64,000 nt of DNA, taken from JALZUV01 sp963837025. Lineage in GTDB: Bacteria > Pseudomonadota > Alphaproteobacteria > Rickettsiales > JALZUV01. Made by a program: the position numbers and the translations under genes. The DNA is taken from NCBI GenBank assembly GCA_963837025.1, contig CAWILT010000001.1, positions 868,001-932,000 of the forward strand, given 5' to 3'. The notes under the pieces were generated by a model. That model did not search any database. It saw only the letters and a program-made list of their open reading frames with translations, and had not been told where the DNA came from. Positions 1 through 6,326 of this stretch are shown in pieces; positions within the stretch are counted from its first letter, which is position 1; each line of letters starts with the position of its first letter.

Positions 1-224
1 TTTATTTAGAAACTTTTAATCAGGTAAACTTAATTTACGGATCATTAGCGGGTATCATTGCGGCCTTATTATTTTTCTATATTATCAATGTAATATTTAT
101 TTTTGGTGCCGAATTAAATTATCAATTCCTACTCGCATCAGGCCGACGGGTAGAAGAAAAACAAATTACGCGCGAAGGGGTTGAACCCCCAAGCTTAGAG
201 GATTTAAAAAAGGCGCAAGAATAG
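1..224 (+). CDS. YihY/BrkB-family inner membrane protein, C-terminal end
   Basis: This is the 3' end of a gene that begins before the window. The reading frame (codons starting at base 3) gives about 73 residues ending at TAG 222-224. A long hydrophobic helix (LAGIIAALLFFYIINVIFIF) is followed by GAELNYQ, the typical last transmembrane helix and loop of YihY/BrkB (RBN) proteins, and then a charged cytoplasmic tail. The family are six-helix inner-membrane proteins of uncertain function; the old RNase BN assignment is not accepted. The next gene, ndk, starts 64 bases downstream on the same strand. The family call rests only on this last helix and tail. Confidence 0.75.
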   Translation, partial: YLETFNQVNLIYGSLAGIIAALLFFYIINVIFIFGAELNYQFLLASGRRVEEKQITREGVEPPSLEDLKKAQE

Positions 225-288
225 GTTGTACTTGTGGGTTTGCATGCTATAAGCCGCGCATAACAAACCAATTGGATGGAGATTTCCC

Positions 289-711
289 ATGGCTACACAA
301 CGCACTTTTTCAATTATTAAACCAGATGCAACGCGACGTAACTTAACCGGTGCCATCACCCAACGTTTCGAAGAAAATGGCCTGCGTATCGTGGCTTCAA
401 AACGTATCCACATGACTGAAGATCAAGCCAAAGGATTTTACGAAGTGCATAAAGACCGCCCTTTTTATGGCGAATTAGTGAGCTTTATGATTTCAGGCCC
501 CGTCGTTGTTCAAGTGCTTGAAGGTGAAGATGCTGTAAAGAAAAACCGCGACATTATGGGTGCAACCAACCCCAAAGATGCCGAAGCTGGCACCATTCGC
601 AAAGATTTTGCAGAAAGCATTGAAGCCAACAGCGTGCACGGTTCAGATTCCGCTGAAAATGCAGCTACCGAGATTAAATTCTTCTTCAACGACAACGAGA
701 TTGTTGGCTAA
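289..711 (+). CDS. ndk: Nucleoside diphosphate kinase
   Basis: Cytosolic enzyme that moves the gamma-phosphate of ATP to other (d)NDPs through a phosphohistidine and balances NTP pools. At 140 residues it has the normal length. It shows the conserved start (RTFSIIKPDATRRN) and the active-site histidine in NSVHGSDSAENA near the C-terminus. The ATG at 289 has a GGAGA ribosome site just upstream. It is a free-standing gene ending in a strong intrinsic terminator at 741-773. Identification is firm. Confidence 0.97.
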   Translation: MATQRTFSIIKPDATRRNLTGAITQRFEENGLRIVASKRIHMTEDQAKGFYEVHKDRPFYGELVSFMISGPVVVQVLEGEDAVKKNRDIMGATNPKDAEAGTIRKDFAESIEANSVHGSDSAENAATEIKFFFNDNEIVG

Positions 712-740
712 TTTATTTAGCGACAAATCATTGACCTTTA

Positions 741-773
741 AAAACGCCTGCGTATAATGCGCAGGCGTTTTTT
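741..773 (+). terminator. Intrinsic terminator of ndk
   Basis: A perfect stem, CGCCTGCG (745-752) with CGCAGGCG (760-767), is extended by an A-run on the left and a T-run on the right and closes a 7-base loop. It lies 30 bases after the ndk stop and just before tRNA-Leu, so it separates the two transcripts. Confidence 0.9.
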
Positions 774-785
774 ATTGATGGCTGT

Positions 786-871
786 GCCTCAGTGGTGGAA
801 TGGTAGACGCGGTAGACTCAAAATCTACTCTCCGCAAGGGGGTGGGGGTTCAAGTCCCTCCTGAGGCACCA
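786..871 (+). tRNA. tRNA-Leu (anticodon CAA)
   Basis: The acceptor stem GCCTCAG (786-792) pairs with CTGAGGC (861-867), followed by discriminator A and encoded CCA (869-871). The anticodon stem GTAGA/TCTAC holds the loop CTCAAAA, giving anticodon CAA, which reads UUG. The long variable arm (around TCTCCGCAAGGGGG) and the GGTTCAAGTCC T-arm are typical of a type II leucine tRNA. The 3' end coincides with the left end of the integrated element. The gene is complete and should be functional. Confidence 0.96.
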
Positions 872-2399
872 AACCGGACTCATTGTCCGAAAACTCCCTT
901 AAAACCGAGAAAGGGAGCGATAAATCAGGGGTTCTATATCCTTCTCCTTTTTGGTAGGACACCTGCCGTGCAAAAGTGGCCTTGAGAAGGATTCTTTTTC
1001 CCGTTAAATCCGCTACACGCCAGAATCTGTGGGGGTTTGCTAAAAACTCTAGGGCGGTTCTATTGACTTTTTCGAAACTGTCATCAAGCGTCCCGCACTT
1101 TTCGATTTTCTCCTCCACCAGAGCCTTGCGATGCTCCAGATTTTTGATCTGTTTTTCATAAGTGGCCACTAAGGTGGCGCTATCGGTAGTCACAATCCGA
1201 TCCAAGAATTGCTGAATTTTACGATCCAAGCCTCTCCGATCATCCTTCAGTCCACCTACAACCTCTTCATAGCTGCCGAGCTTAATATCTCGCGCCTGTT
1301 CCACAATATCCTCCACCAGCTTCACCATAACCGGTGAAGGGGTAATTTTTTGGAGTAATTCCTCAAAGCCGTTTTCGACCTCATCACGCTTGATAGATTT
1401 GCCGTAATATTTGCAATCTTTGGTTTGGCAGAGATAATAAGCGTATCGCCCGCCACGCCCGACTGACCAGTTGCCACGATACGGCAAGCCACAGCAGGAG
1501 CAGGTGACAAAGCCGCGCAGTGGGAAATCTTCGTTTATATCGCGCCGCGCCGGTGCTTTTTCACGCTCGTGCAATTTATCCTGAATCCGGTTGTAAATAT
1601 CAAAGCTGATAATCGGTTCATGTTTGCCGCGTGTTAGCCCAATGCCCCATTTGGCGTATTCATAATAGCCCGAATAAAGCTGTTGGTTGAGCATATCGAT
1701 CACGCGTTGAAAATGCACTCGCCCCTTACTGTCGCGTGGGAAGTTTGGCTGCATCTCAAGAAAAGTCTTTAATTCCACCACCGACCCAAAGCGATTAAGC
1801 GCGAACCCTTCCAATCCCTCCTGAATGATAGATGCCAGAGGTTCATCCCGCACCATCACCTTGCCATGTTCCGGCAAGTTTTCCATTTTGTAACCTTTCG
1901 GCATGCGCATGATCCAATAACCAGAGAGCATTCGCGCCCGCATCCGGTTTTTCACCTGCTAGGCATTCTTTTGCCGGTGATGCTGCGATACGCTGGCCAG
2001 AAGGTTTTCCACCAACTGGCTATCTGAATCTTCCCCGAATTCAATCGAAGGCGATTGCAGCATCCCGCCAGCGTGTTGGATTTCCATCCGTAGTTCAATG
2101 TGGGCTTTTAGGCTACGAGCAAGGCGACTGATGTCATCAATCAGCACGATCACTTCACGCTTTTTCTTTTTCTCCTGTCGCAGGAAGGTTAGCATTTCCG
2201 TCATGGCTGGTCGGTCAATCAGGCTTCCGGAGATGCCTTCCTCATGAAATGCTTTGATTACCTCCAGCCCACGATATTTCGCAAACTCGCGGCAGCGTGT
2301 CTCTTGCGAGGTTAAGCCGTGGCCATTTTTGACCTGATCAGGTGATGATACGCGGCAGTAGATGACTGCTTGGTTAGTTGCCTTCTTTTTTTGGTTCAT
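825..2399 (-). pseudogene. Large serine recombinase (integrase) interrupted by an in-frame TAG
   Basis: The frame encodes a large serine recombinase of about 524 codons, but the codon at 1959-1961 is TAG, splitting it into 146 and about 376 residues. The N-terminal part is the catalytic domain, with nucleophile Ser18 in IYCRVSSPDQ. The second part continues in the same frame with the recombinase domain, a zinc ribbon (CSCCG...CQTKDC) and a coiled coil. Relatives commonly read NAEQxKNRM across the break and this one reads NA-stop-QVKNRM, so a single GAG to TAG change explains it. The last codons run into the tRNA-Leu gene. It should have catalysed insertion and excision. Unless the amber codon is read through, excision is lost. 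A GTG at 1953-1955 could in principle start the downstream part, but without the catalytic serine. Confidence 0.88.
856..873 (+). repeat. Left attachment-site repeat (attL core) at the tRNA-Leu 3' end
   Basis: CCCTCCTGAGGCACCAAA here is matched at 17 of 18 positions by 34635-34652 at the far side of the element (G866 against A34645). It spans the tRNA T-arm/acceptor 3' half and CCA, the usual site for tRNA-targeting integration. The recombinase gene lies directly beside it. The copy at the tRNA keeps the base that pairs in the acceptor stem, so integration left the tRNA intact. Confidence 0.75.
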
Positions 2400-2415
2400 G
2401 CGATGCCTCCATTTT

Positions 2416-2640
2416 CTAGGTTTCAGAAGGGTTTACTTCGTCAACGATAACAGGTGGCACTTCGCAATCAACGCTGTTTTCAGTCTTTTTATCTAATAAA
2501 AGCAGCTGGTTAATGCCAAGGTGGTGGTCGTATATATTATCGACCAACATCCAAACGGCATTCACTAATTCCAGCTTTTGCTCCTCGCTAAGATCGAACT
2601 GATCAACATGCTTACGATATGGCGTGAGATCGGTGATCAT
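2416..2640 (-). CDS. Small hypothetical phage protein beside the recombinase
   Basis: Encodes 74 residues, acidic and helical, with no motif I recognise. The ATG at 2640 has a GAGG-type site close upstream. It ends 16 bases before the recombinase start on the same strand, so the two are probably co-transcribed. By position it might be a directionality or control factor, but that is inference only. Confidence 0.6.
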   Translation of the reverse strand: MITDLTPYRKHVDQFDLSEEQKLELVNAVWMLVDNIYDHHLGINQLLLLDKKTENSVDCEVPPVIVDEVNPSET

Positions 2641-2720
2641 CTCAGGCCTCGAACTATGCTGGCAATAGGGTGAAAATATCTCGCGGAAACTAAAACGGCG
2701 CTTTGGCGCACCTCTCGCGA

Positions 2721-2740
2721 TGATATGTGTACATATATCA
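2721..2740. promoter_or_regulatory. Near-palindromic 20-mer, possible operator
   Basis: TGATATGTGTACATATATCA is almost a perfect palindrome centred on GTAC. It lies in the 141-base gap between DUF6362 (ends 2782) and the 74-aa gene (starts 2640), where a promoter for the recombinase unit would sit. It is a candidate repressor or recombination-factor site. Nothing else supports the call. Confidence 0.3.
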
Positions 2741-2781
2741 TAAATTGTTCACTCTGTTTAGTGTTTTTTTTCGTAATCATT

Positions 2782-3174
2782 CTAACGCCCTTCCTGCTTG
2801 GAGTTCAGGCGCACGGTGATCTTCATCAGCGCCACCGACCACATCTGCCAGACTTTGGTGCGTCCACAGCCCAGCCGCGCACAAATTTGACGGTTGCGCA
2901 CGCGGTGTGCTTTTAGCCAGATCAGGCGGCGCTCATCCTCGCTATCCAGCCAGAATATCCAGCCGAGGCATTCTTCCATCCGGCTGATGGCTGCCGCCGA
3001 AGGTGGTCCGAGCCGAAACGGGTCAGGCTCTGCCTGCAAGATTTCCATGGTGGTGCGCACAACTTCCGGCCATGCGTTGAAGTAGCCCTGCACGCGCACC
3101 GGCGGCAGGCGCTTGAGTGTATAAACCGCTTCTTCAAAACGATCTGACACGTCCGTTACTGTCCATTTTTGCAT
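2782..3174 (-). CDS. DUF6362 family phage protein
   Basis: 130 residues resembling DUF6362 proteins of alphaproteobacterial phages. The conserved pieces are a helical N-terminus, FRLGPPSAAAISRMEECLGWIFWL in the middle, and a helix-turn-helix-like end (RQICARLGCGRTKVWQMW). The final segment suggests DNA binding. Its start overlaps the end of the replication gene by 19 bases, so it belongs to the leftward early operon. Molecular function is unknown. Confidence 0.7.
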   Translation of the reverse strand: MQKWTVTDVSDRFEEAVYTLKRLPPVRVQGYFNAWPEVVRTTMEILQAEPDPFRLGPPSAAAISRMEECLGWIFWLDSEDERRLIWLKAHRVRNRQICARLGCGRTKVWQMWSVALMKITVRLNSKQEGR

Positions 3175-4316
3175 TGCTCGCCCTCCGTAATTAGTTCCAT
3201 GCCCGTGATGCGGGCGTCATGCGCCGTGGCCTCTACCCACCAGCGATTCAGGTCAGCGAGGTAGTGCTTGGCGATCCATTCCTTGGAAAAGCGCGACGCG
3301 CAGACGAGCGTCACCATTGCCCCATCCGGGTGCGGTGTTTTGTGGGTGATGGCGGTATTGCCGAGCCAGCTGCGGCAAGCCTGCGGTGTGTGCTTCTCTG
3401 CAAAGGCGGCCAGCACCTGATCCCATGCGTCCTTCAATTCCGGCACATGACAGACCGAAGGTTTGGAGGGATGCTTGCCTCCGGAGAATCCACCTTCCAG
3501 TATTTTGGCTACATGCTCGCTGGACTCCAACGCCCATGTCAGATCAATCGTCCAGCCTTTACCTTCCAGCTTGCCGAGGCAGAAATCCGAATTGCCGATC
3601 ACTTCGCAGTAGTAACGCCATGCCCGCATGTCCTGCTGGAAATCCTTGAGCCAGCGCTCGGTGATCAGCTGTTTGCGTTTGGGGGTGAGGATCGCCTTGT
3701 GGCCTCTGGTGAGCTTGCTCTGCACTTCTGCATTCCAGATGTCGAGCATCTCTGCAAAAATCTTATTCTGGGTTTTTCCACCGATCTGCTGTTTTTCTCT
3801 CTCGGACTCTCTCTTTTCTTCTCTCTTTCTGCTTTTTTTATCTGTTTTTCTGTTCTCTGTATCTGACTCTGTAGTCTGTACTCTGCTATCTGTATCTGGT
3901 GCCGATTTGTCGTTTTTGTGTGTTTTCGCGTTACTGTTCGTGACGCCGCGTGACGGTGCGTTATTTTCCGTGTCGGATTGTTTTTTGCCCTCGCGGTATT
4001 TCTTGGCACGCTCGGCATCGGTGGCATATTGGCGCTTGTCCCAGCCCATCAGCCGATGATCCTCGCTGATCATGCCCTTTTCGTAAAAGGTGCGCAGGAT
4101 GGATTCGACAATGCACTGATCAATTTCCTGCACCACCGCGATCTGCTCGGAATCCACTTCCACCGTGCCGCGTGTTTTATGGCGTGATGCGGCATCCAAC
4201 ACGCAGAGCCACACCGTGACAACATGCGTCATCAGCTGGCCGCTGCGCTTGGCAATCACCTTGAGCTTAGCGTCCTCTGGCATACCGTGATAAACCCTGT
4301 ACCATTCGATTGACAT
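3156..4316 (-). CDS. Phage replication protein with DnaA-N-like C-terminus
   Basis: 386 residues. The N-terminal ~110 (start MSIEWYRVYHGMPEDAKLKV) resemble the winged-helix domain of phage replication initiators. A low-complexity, highly charged linker follows (about 115-175, rich in K/R/E/S/T), then a central helical domain. The last ~100 residues (LKDAWDQVLAAFAEKHTPQA, then a segment ending SRFSKEWIAKHYLADLNRWW) match the DnaA N-terminal domain that contacts DnaB helicase or DnaD-like partners. I infer that it recruits host replication proteins to phage DNA. It lies in the leftward early operon between a 70-aa gene and DUF6362. Confidence 0.7.
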   Translation of the reverse strand: MSIEWYRVYHGMPEDAKLKVIAKRSGQLMTHVVTVWLCVLDAASRHKTRGTVEVDSEQIAVVQEIDQCIVESILRTFYEKGMISEDHRLMGWDKRQYATDAERAKKYREGKKQSDTENNAPSRGVTNSNAKTHKNDKSAPDTDSRVQTTESDTENRKTDKKSRKREEKRESEREKQQIGGKTQNKIFAEMLDIWNAEVQSKLTRGHKAILTPKRKQLITERWLKDFQQDMRAWRYYCEVIGNSDFCLGKLEGKGWTIDLTWALESSEHVAKILEGGFSGGKHPSKPSVCHVPELKDAWDQVLAAFAEKHTPQACRSWLGNTAITHKTPHPDGAMVTLVCASRFSKEWIAKHYLADLNRWWVEATAHDARITGMELITEGEQCKNGQ

Positions 4317-4324
4317 GAGCGACC

Positions 4325-4537
4325 CTATGCGCGGCTGGCATCTTCATTGCCCTGCGCCTGTGTTTTTTCGTTGATGATGGTGGTGAGTGCGCGGATCGCT
4401 AGCAGCGACTTTTGCTGCTCTCGGCTCGCCTGTTTTCTGAGCGCTCGTAGCTCGTCCAAATCCATGCGCCGCATGGTCTGTTCCGTCAGATGACAGATTT
4501 CATCAAAAGCTGAGATAGGTGTGGGTGAATCGTTCAT
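4325..4537 (-). CDS. Small hypothetical phage protein
   Basis: About 70 residues starting MNDSPTPISAFDEI. I prefer the ATG at 4537 because a strong AGGAGG lies five bases upstream; a longer frame starts at 4576. It is predicted to be helical and charged (LDELRALRKQASREQQ), with no recognised family. It lies 8 bases upstream of the replication gene, so it is co-transcribed with it. Confidence 0.6.
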   Translation of the reverse strand: MNDSPTPISAFDEICHLTEQTMRRMDLDELRALRKQASREQQKSLLAIRALTTIINEKTQAQGNEDASRA

Positions 4538-4646
4538 GGTTGCCTCCTGTTCGAACTGTTCGGACAGAAGGTGCATGACAAATGATAGGGCTGGCGTGAG
4601 GCTCGCTTAGGTGTCGTATAGGGCTGAGATGGAGCTTAGATAGGGC

Positions 4647-5174
4647 TTACGATGCTGGATGAATGATGAATGTCACCACGCCCAGCACATTGAGTTCTTC
4701 GCCTTCTTTAATCAGACGCGGTTCATAATCTGAATTTTCCGGCACCAGCATGATATCACCATTTTGTCGGTAGAGCCGCTTCACGGTCAGCTCCCCATCC
4801 ACCGAGGCGATCACGATGTCTTTATGCTCCGGGTGTTTGCCGGTATCCACCACCAGCACATCATCCTCGCGGATCCCTGCATCAATCATCGAGTCGCCTG
4901 TCACGCGCACCAGATAAGTGCAGTCCGGGTCTTTGATGATCAGCTCGTTCACATCAATCGTATCTTCGAGATGATCTTCCAGCGGTGTGGGAATGCCTGC
5001 CGGAATCTTCGAGGCATAAAGCGGCACTTTATAGCCGCGATTCTTCACAAATTGGCACACATCCCCCAGCAGGCTAAGTGGTATGCGCACTGGTTTGGTA
5101 GCTTCACCGAATTTTCCTTGGCCTTTTGGCCTGCCTGCGCCTTTGCGTTTTCCGCCATGCGATTGCTGTTTCAA
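4647..5174 (-). CDS. UmuD-like S24 self-cleaving protein
   Basis: 175 residues. An N-terminal basic GKRKGAGRPKGQGK segment precedes a UmuD/LexA-type peptidase fold. The cleavage site is Ala59-Gly60 (PAGIPTP), the nucleophile Ser95 (VTGDSMID) and the base Lys132 (LTVKRL). Spacings G60-S95 (35) and S95-K132 (37) equal those of E. coli UmuD (G25-S60-K97). No UmuC partner is present and there is no classical HTH. It heads the leftward early operon and is divergent from 5286, so it may be an SOS-cleaved control protein of the prophage. That role is inference; the autoprotease fold is well supported. Confidence 0.85.
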   Translation of the reverse strand: MKQQSHGGKRKGAGRPKGQGKFGEATKPVRIPLSLLGDVCQFVKNRGYKVPLYASKIPAGIPTPLEDHLEDTIDVNELIIKDPDCTYLVRVTGDSMIDAGIREDDVLVVDTGKHPEHKDIVIASVDGELTVKRLYRQNGDIMLVPENSDYEPRLIKEGEELNVLGVVTFIIHPAS

Positions 5175-5203
5175 AGTAATCCCCTAGAAAGTTTTCAATG
5201 CAG

Positions 5204-5233
5204 TTGACGCTACATAACAAAATACTGTACATA
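5204..5233 (+). promoter_or_regulatory. Candidate rightward promoter
   Basis: TTGACG (5204-5209) and TACATA (5228-5233) are separated by 18 bases in the gap between the divergent UmuD-like gene and the 263-aa gene. Transcription from here would read 5286 and perhaps the restriction operon. No convincing LexA site of the alphaproteobacterial GTTC-N7-GTTC type is seen nearby. Confidence 0.4.
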
Positions 5234-5285
5234 ATTCAAGAGGCATTAGAAAGACCAAATTATAAAACAAAATCGGGAGGCTGGC

Positions 5286-6077
5286 ATGCCCTTTCCTGAA
5301 TGGGAGTATTACACATTAGCGCAGGCAGCAGCTCGTTGGACGGCCACTCTGGAGGAGGTGCAGCATGCAATAGTCGCGGGTAAACTGCATGCTTCGGTGT
5401 GGTTATCGCCCACCTATGCCTACACCATCACCGAACACAGCCCGGATAACGCTACCCGCCATCCCGCGCAGCAGCTGGAAGGATATGTGCGCGTCGCGCC
5501 GGAATCCTGCCGGATTATCTTCTCCAAAGGCGTGGTAGCGCGGCGCAAATTTCTTACCCACCAACCCGATTCTCATTACCTGATTGTAGAACATCTGGAT
5601 AAGGTGGAGATGCGGATCGAGGATTTGCTGATCCTCACCGAAGATATGCGGAGCTTCGAGAAGGCGCATAATTTTGCCGCCAGCCAGCCATGCAAGGTGA
5701 TTAGTGTACATAAAATAAAGCGCGACACCCCACCGCAGGCGCAGCCAATGTTCAACCAACAAAACGACTATCGCCTTGTGCGGCTCAACGGCTATCAATT
5801 CACCTTCGGAGAGATACAGGCCGCGATCATTCGCCAGTTACATGAAGCCAGCACATCCGAAAACTCGTGGATTCATGGTAAAACACTGCTGGCAAATGCC
5901 GGATCATCCAGCATGATCATGCGCGACGCATTCCGCCATCAGGCGCACTGGAAGGAGCTGATCCACTCTAATGGACGCGGCTATTACCGCCTGAGTCCTA
6001 TATGCAGCCCTATGCCAGCCCTATCTGAGTCACAGGCTAGTCCATCGCATAATATTTCGCTGAAACAGGAGGGTTAG
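5286..6077 (+). CDS. Hypothetical protein divergent from the UmuD-like gene
   Basis: 263 residues, ATG preceded by a good GGGAGG site. The first ~35 residues (YYTLAQAAARWTATLEEVQHAI) resemble a MerR/excisionase-type winged helix. The middle is unassigned and the C-terminal ~90 residues include a helical segment ending in a basic GRGYYRLSP. Similar proteins with an N-terminal DNA-binding helix occur beside phage repressors, but I cannot name a family. Its position, opposite the S24 gene and upstream of the restriction operon, suggests a regulatory role. Confidence 0.55.
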   Translation: MPFPEWEYYTLAQAAARWTATLEEVQHAIVAGKLHASVWLSPTYAYTITEHSPDNATRHPAQQLEGYVRVAPESCRIIFSKGVVARRKFLTHQPDSHYLIVEHLDKVEMRIEDLLILTEDMRSFEKAHNFAASQPCKVISVHKIKRDTPPQAQPMFNQQNDYRLVRLNGYQFTFGEIQAAIIRQLHEASTSENSWIHGKTLLANAGSSSMIMRDAFRHQAHWKELIHSNGRGYYRLSPICSPMPALSESQASPSHNISLKQEG

Positions 6078-6137
6078 TTGTTGTGCATTCTGTAATTTCC
6101 TGTATTTTCCGAGAGTCATAACTCAAAGGATTGGGTA

Positions 6138-6326
6138 ATGGAAAACGACATCATGACGATTGACGAGGTGGCAAGCTACCTCAAATTGAAGCTAAAAACC
6201 GCTTATCACCTTGCGGCCAAGGGAGATATTCCGGCATTCAAAGTTGGCGGCTCATGGCGCTTTAGGCGCAGTGAGATAGATAAGTGGATTAAAAAGCAGG
6301 AAACTAAAGGGGCGGATCATTCATGA
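6138..6326 (+). CDS. Excisionase-family HTH protein coupled to hsdR
   Basis: 62 residues forming one MerR/HTH_17 excisionase-type domain (MTIDEVASYLKLKLKTAYHL, then GDIPAFKVGGSWRFRRSEID). The DNA-recognition helix and the wing are both clear. Its stop overlaps the hsdR start by four bases (ATGA at 6323-6326), so it is the first gene of the restriction operon. Such small proteins act as excisionases or as regulators. The coupling to hsdR suggests control of the restriction genes, but an excision function for the prophage is not excluded. Confidence 0.8.
   Translation: MENDIMTIDEVASYLKLKLKTAYHLAAKGDIPAFKVGGSWRFRRSEIDKWIKKQETKGADHS

Noticed and set aside
1..224. Start of the window as a complete membrane gene
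   Set aside because: The frame is open at base 1; only the last helix and tail are present.
1959..1961. Programmed amber readthrough or pyrrolysine insertion in the recombinase
   Set aside because: No Pyl genes or special downstream structure are visible, and the family has Glu here, so a nonsense mutation is simpler; readthrough stays a check.
5204..5245. A LexA operator (CTGT-N8-ACAG) near the UmuD-like gene
   Set aside because: CTGTACATAATTCAAG matches only half, and alphaproteobacterial LexA normally uses GTTC-N7-GTTC, which is absent.
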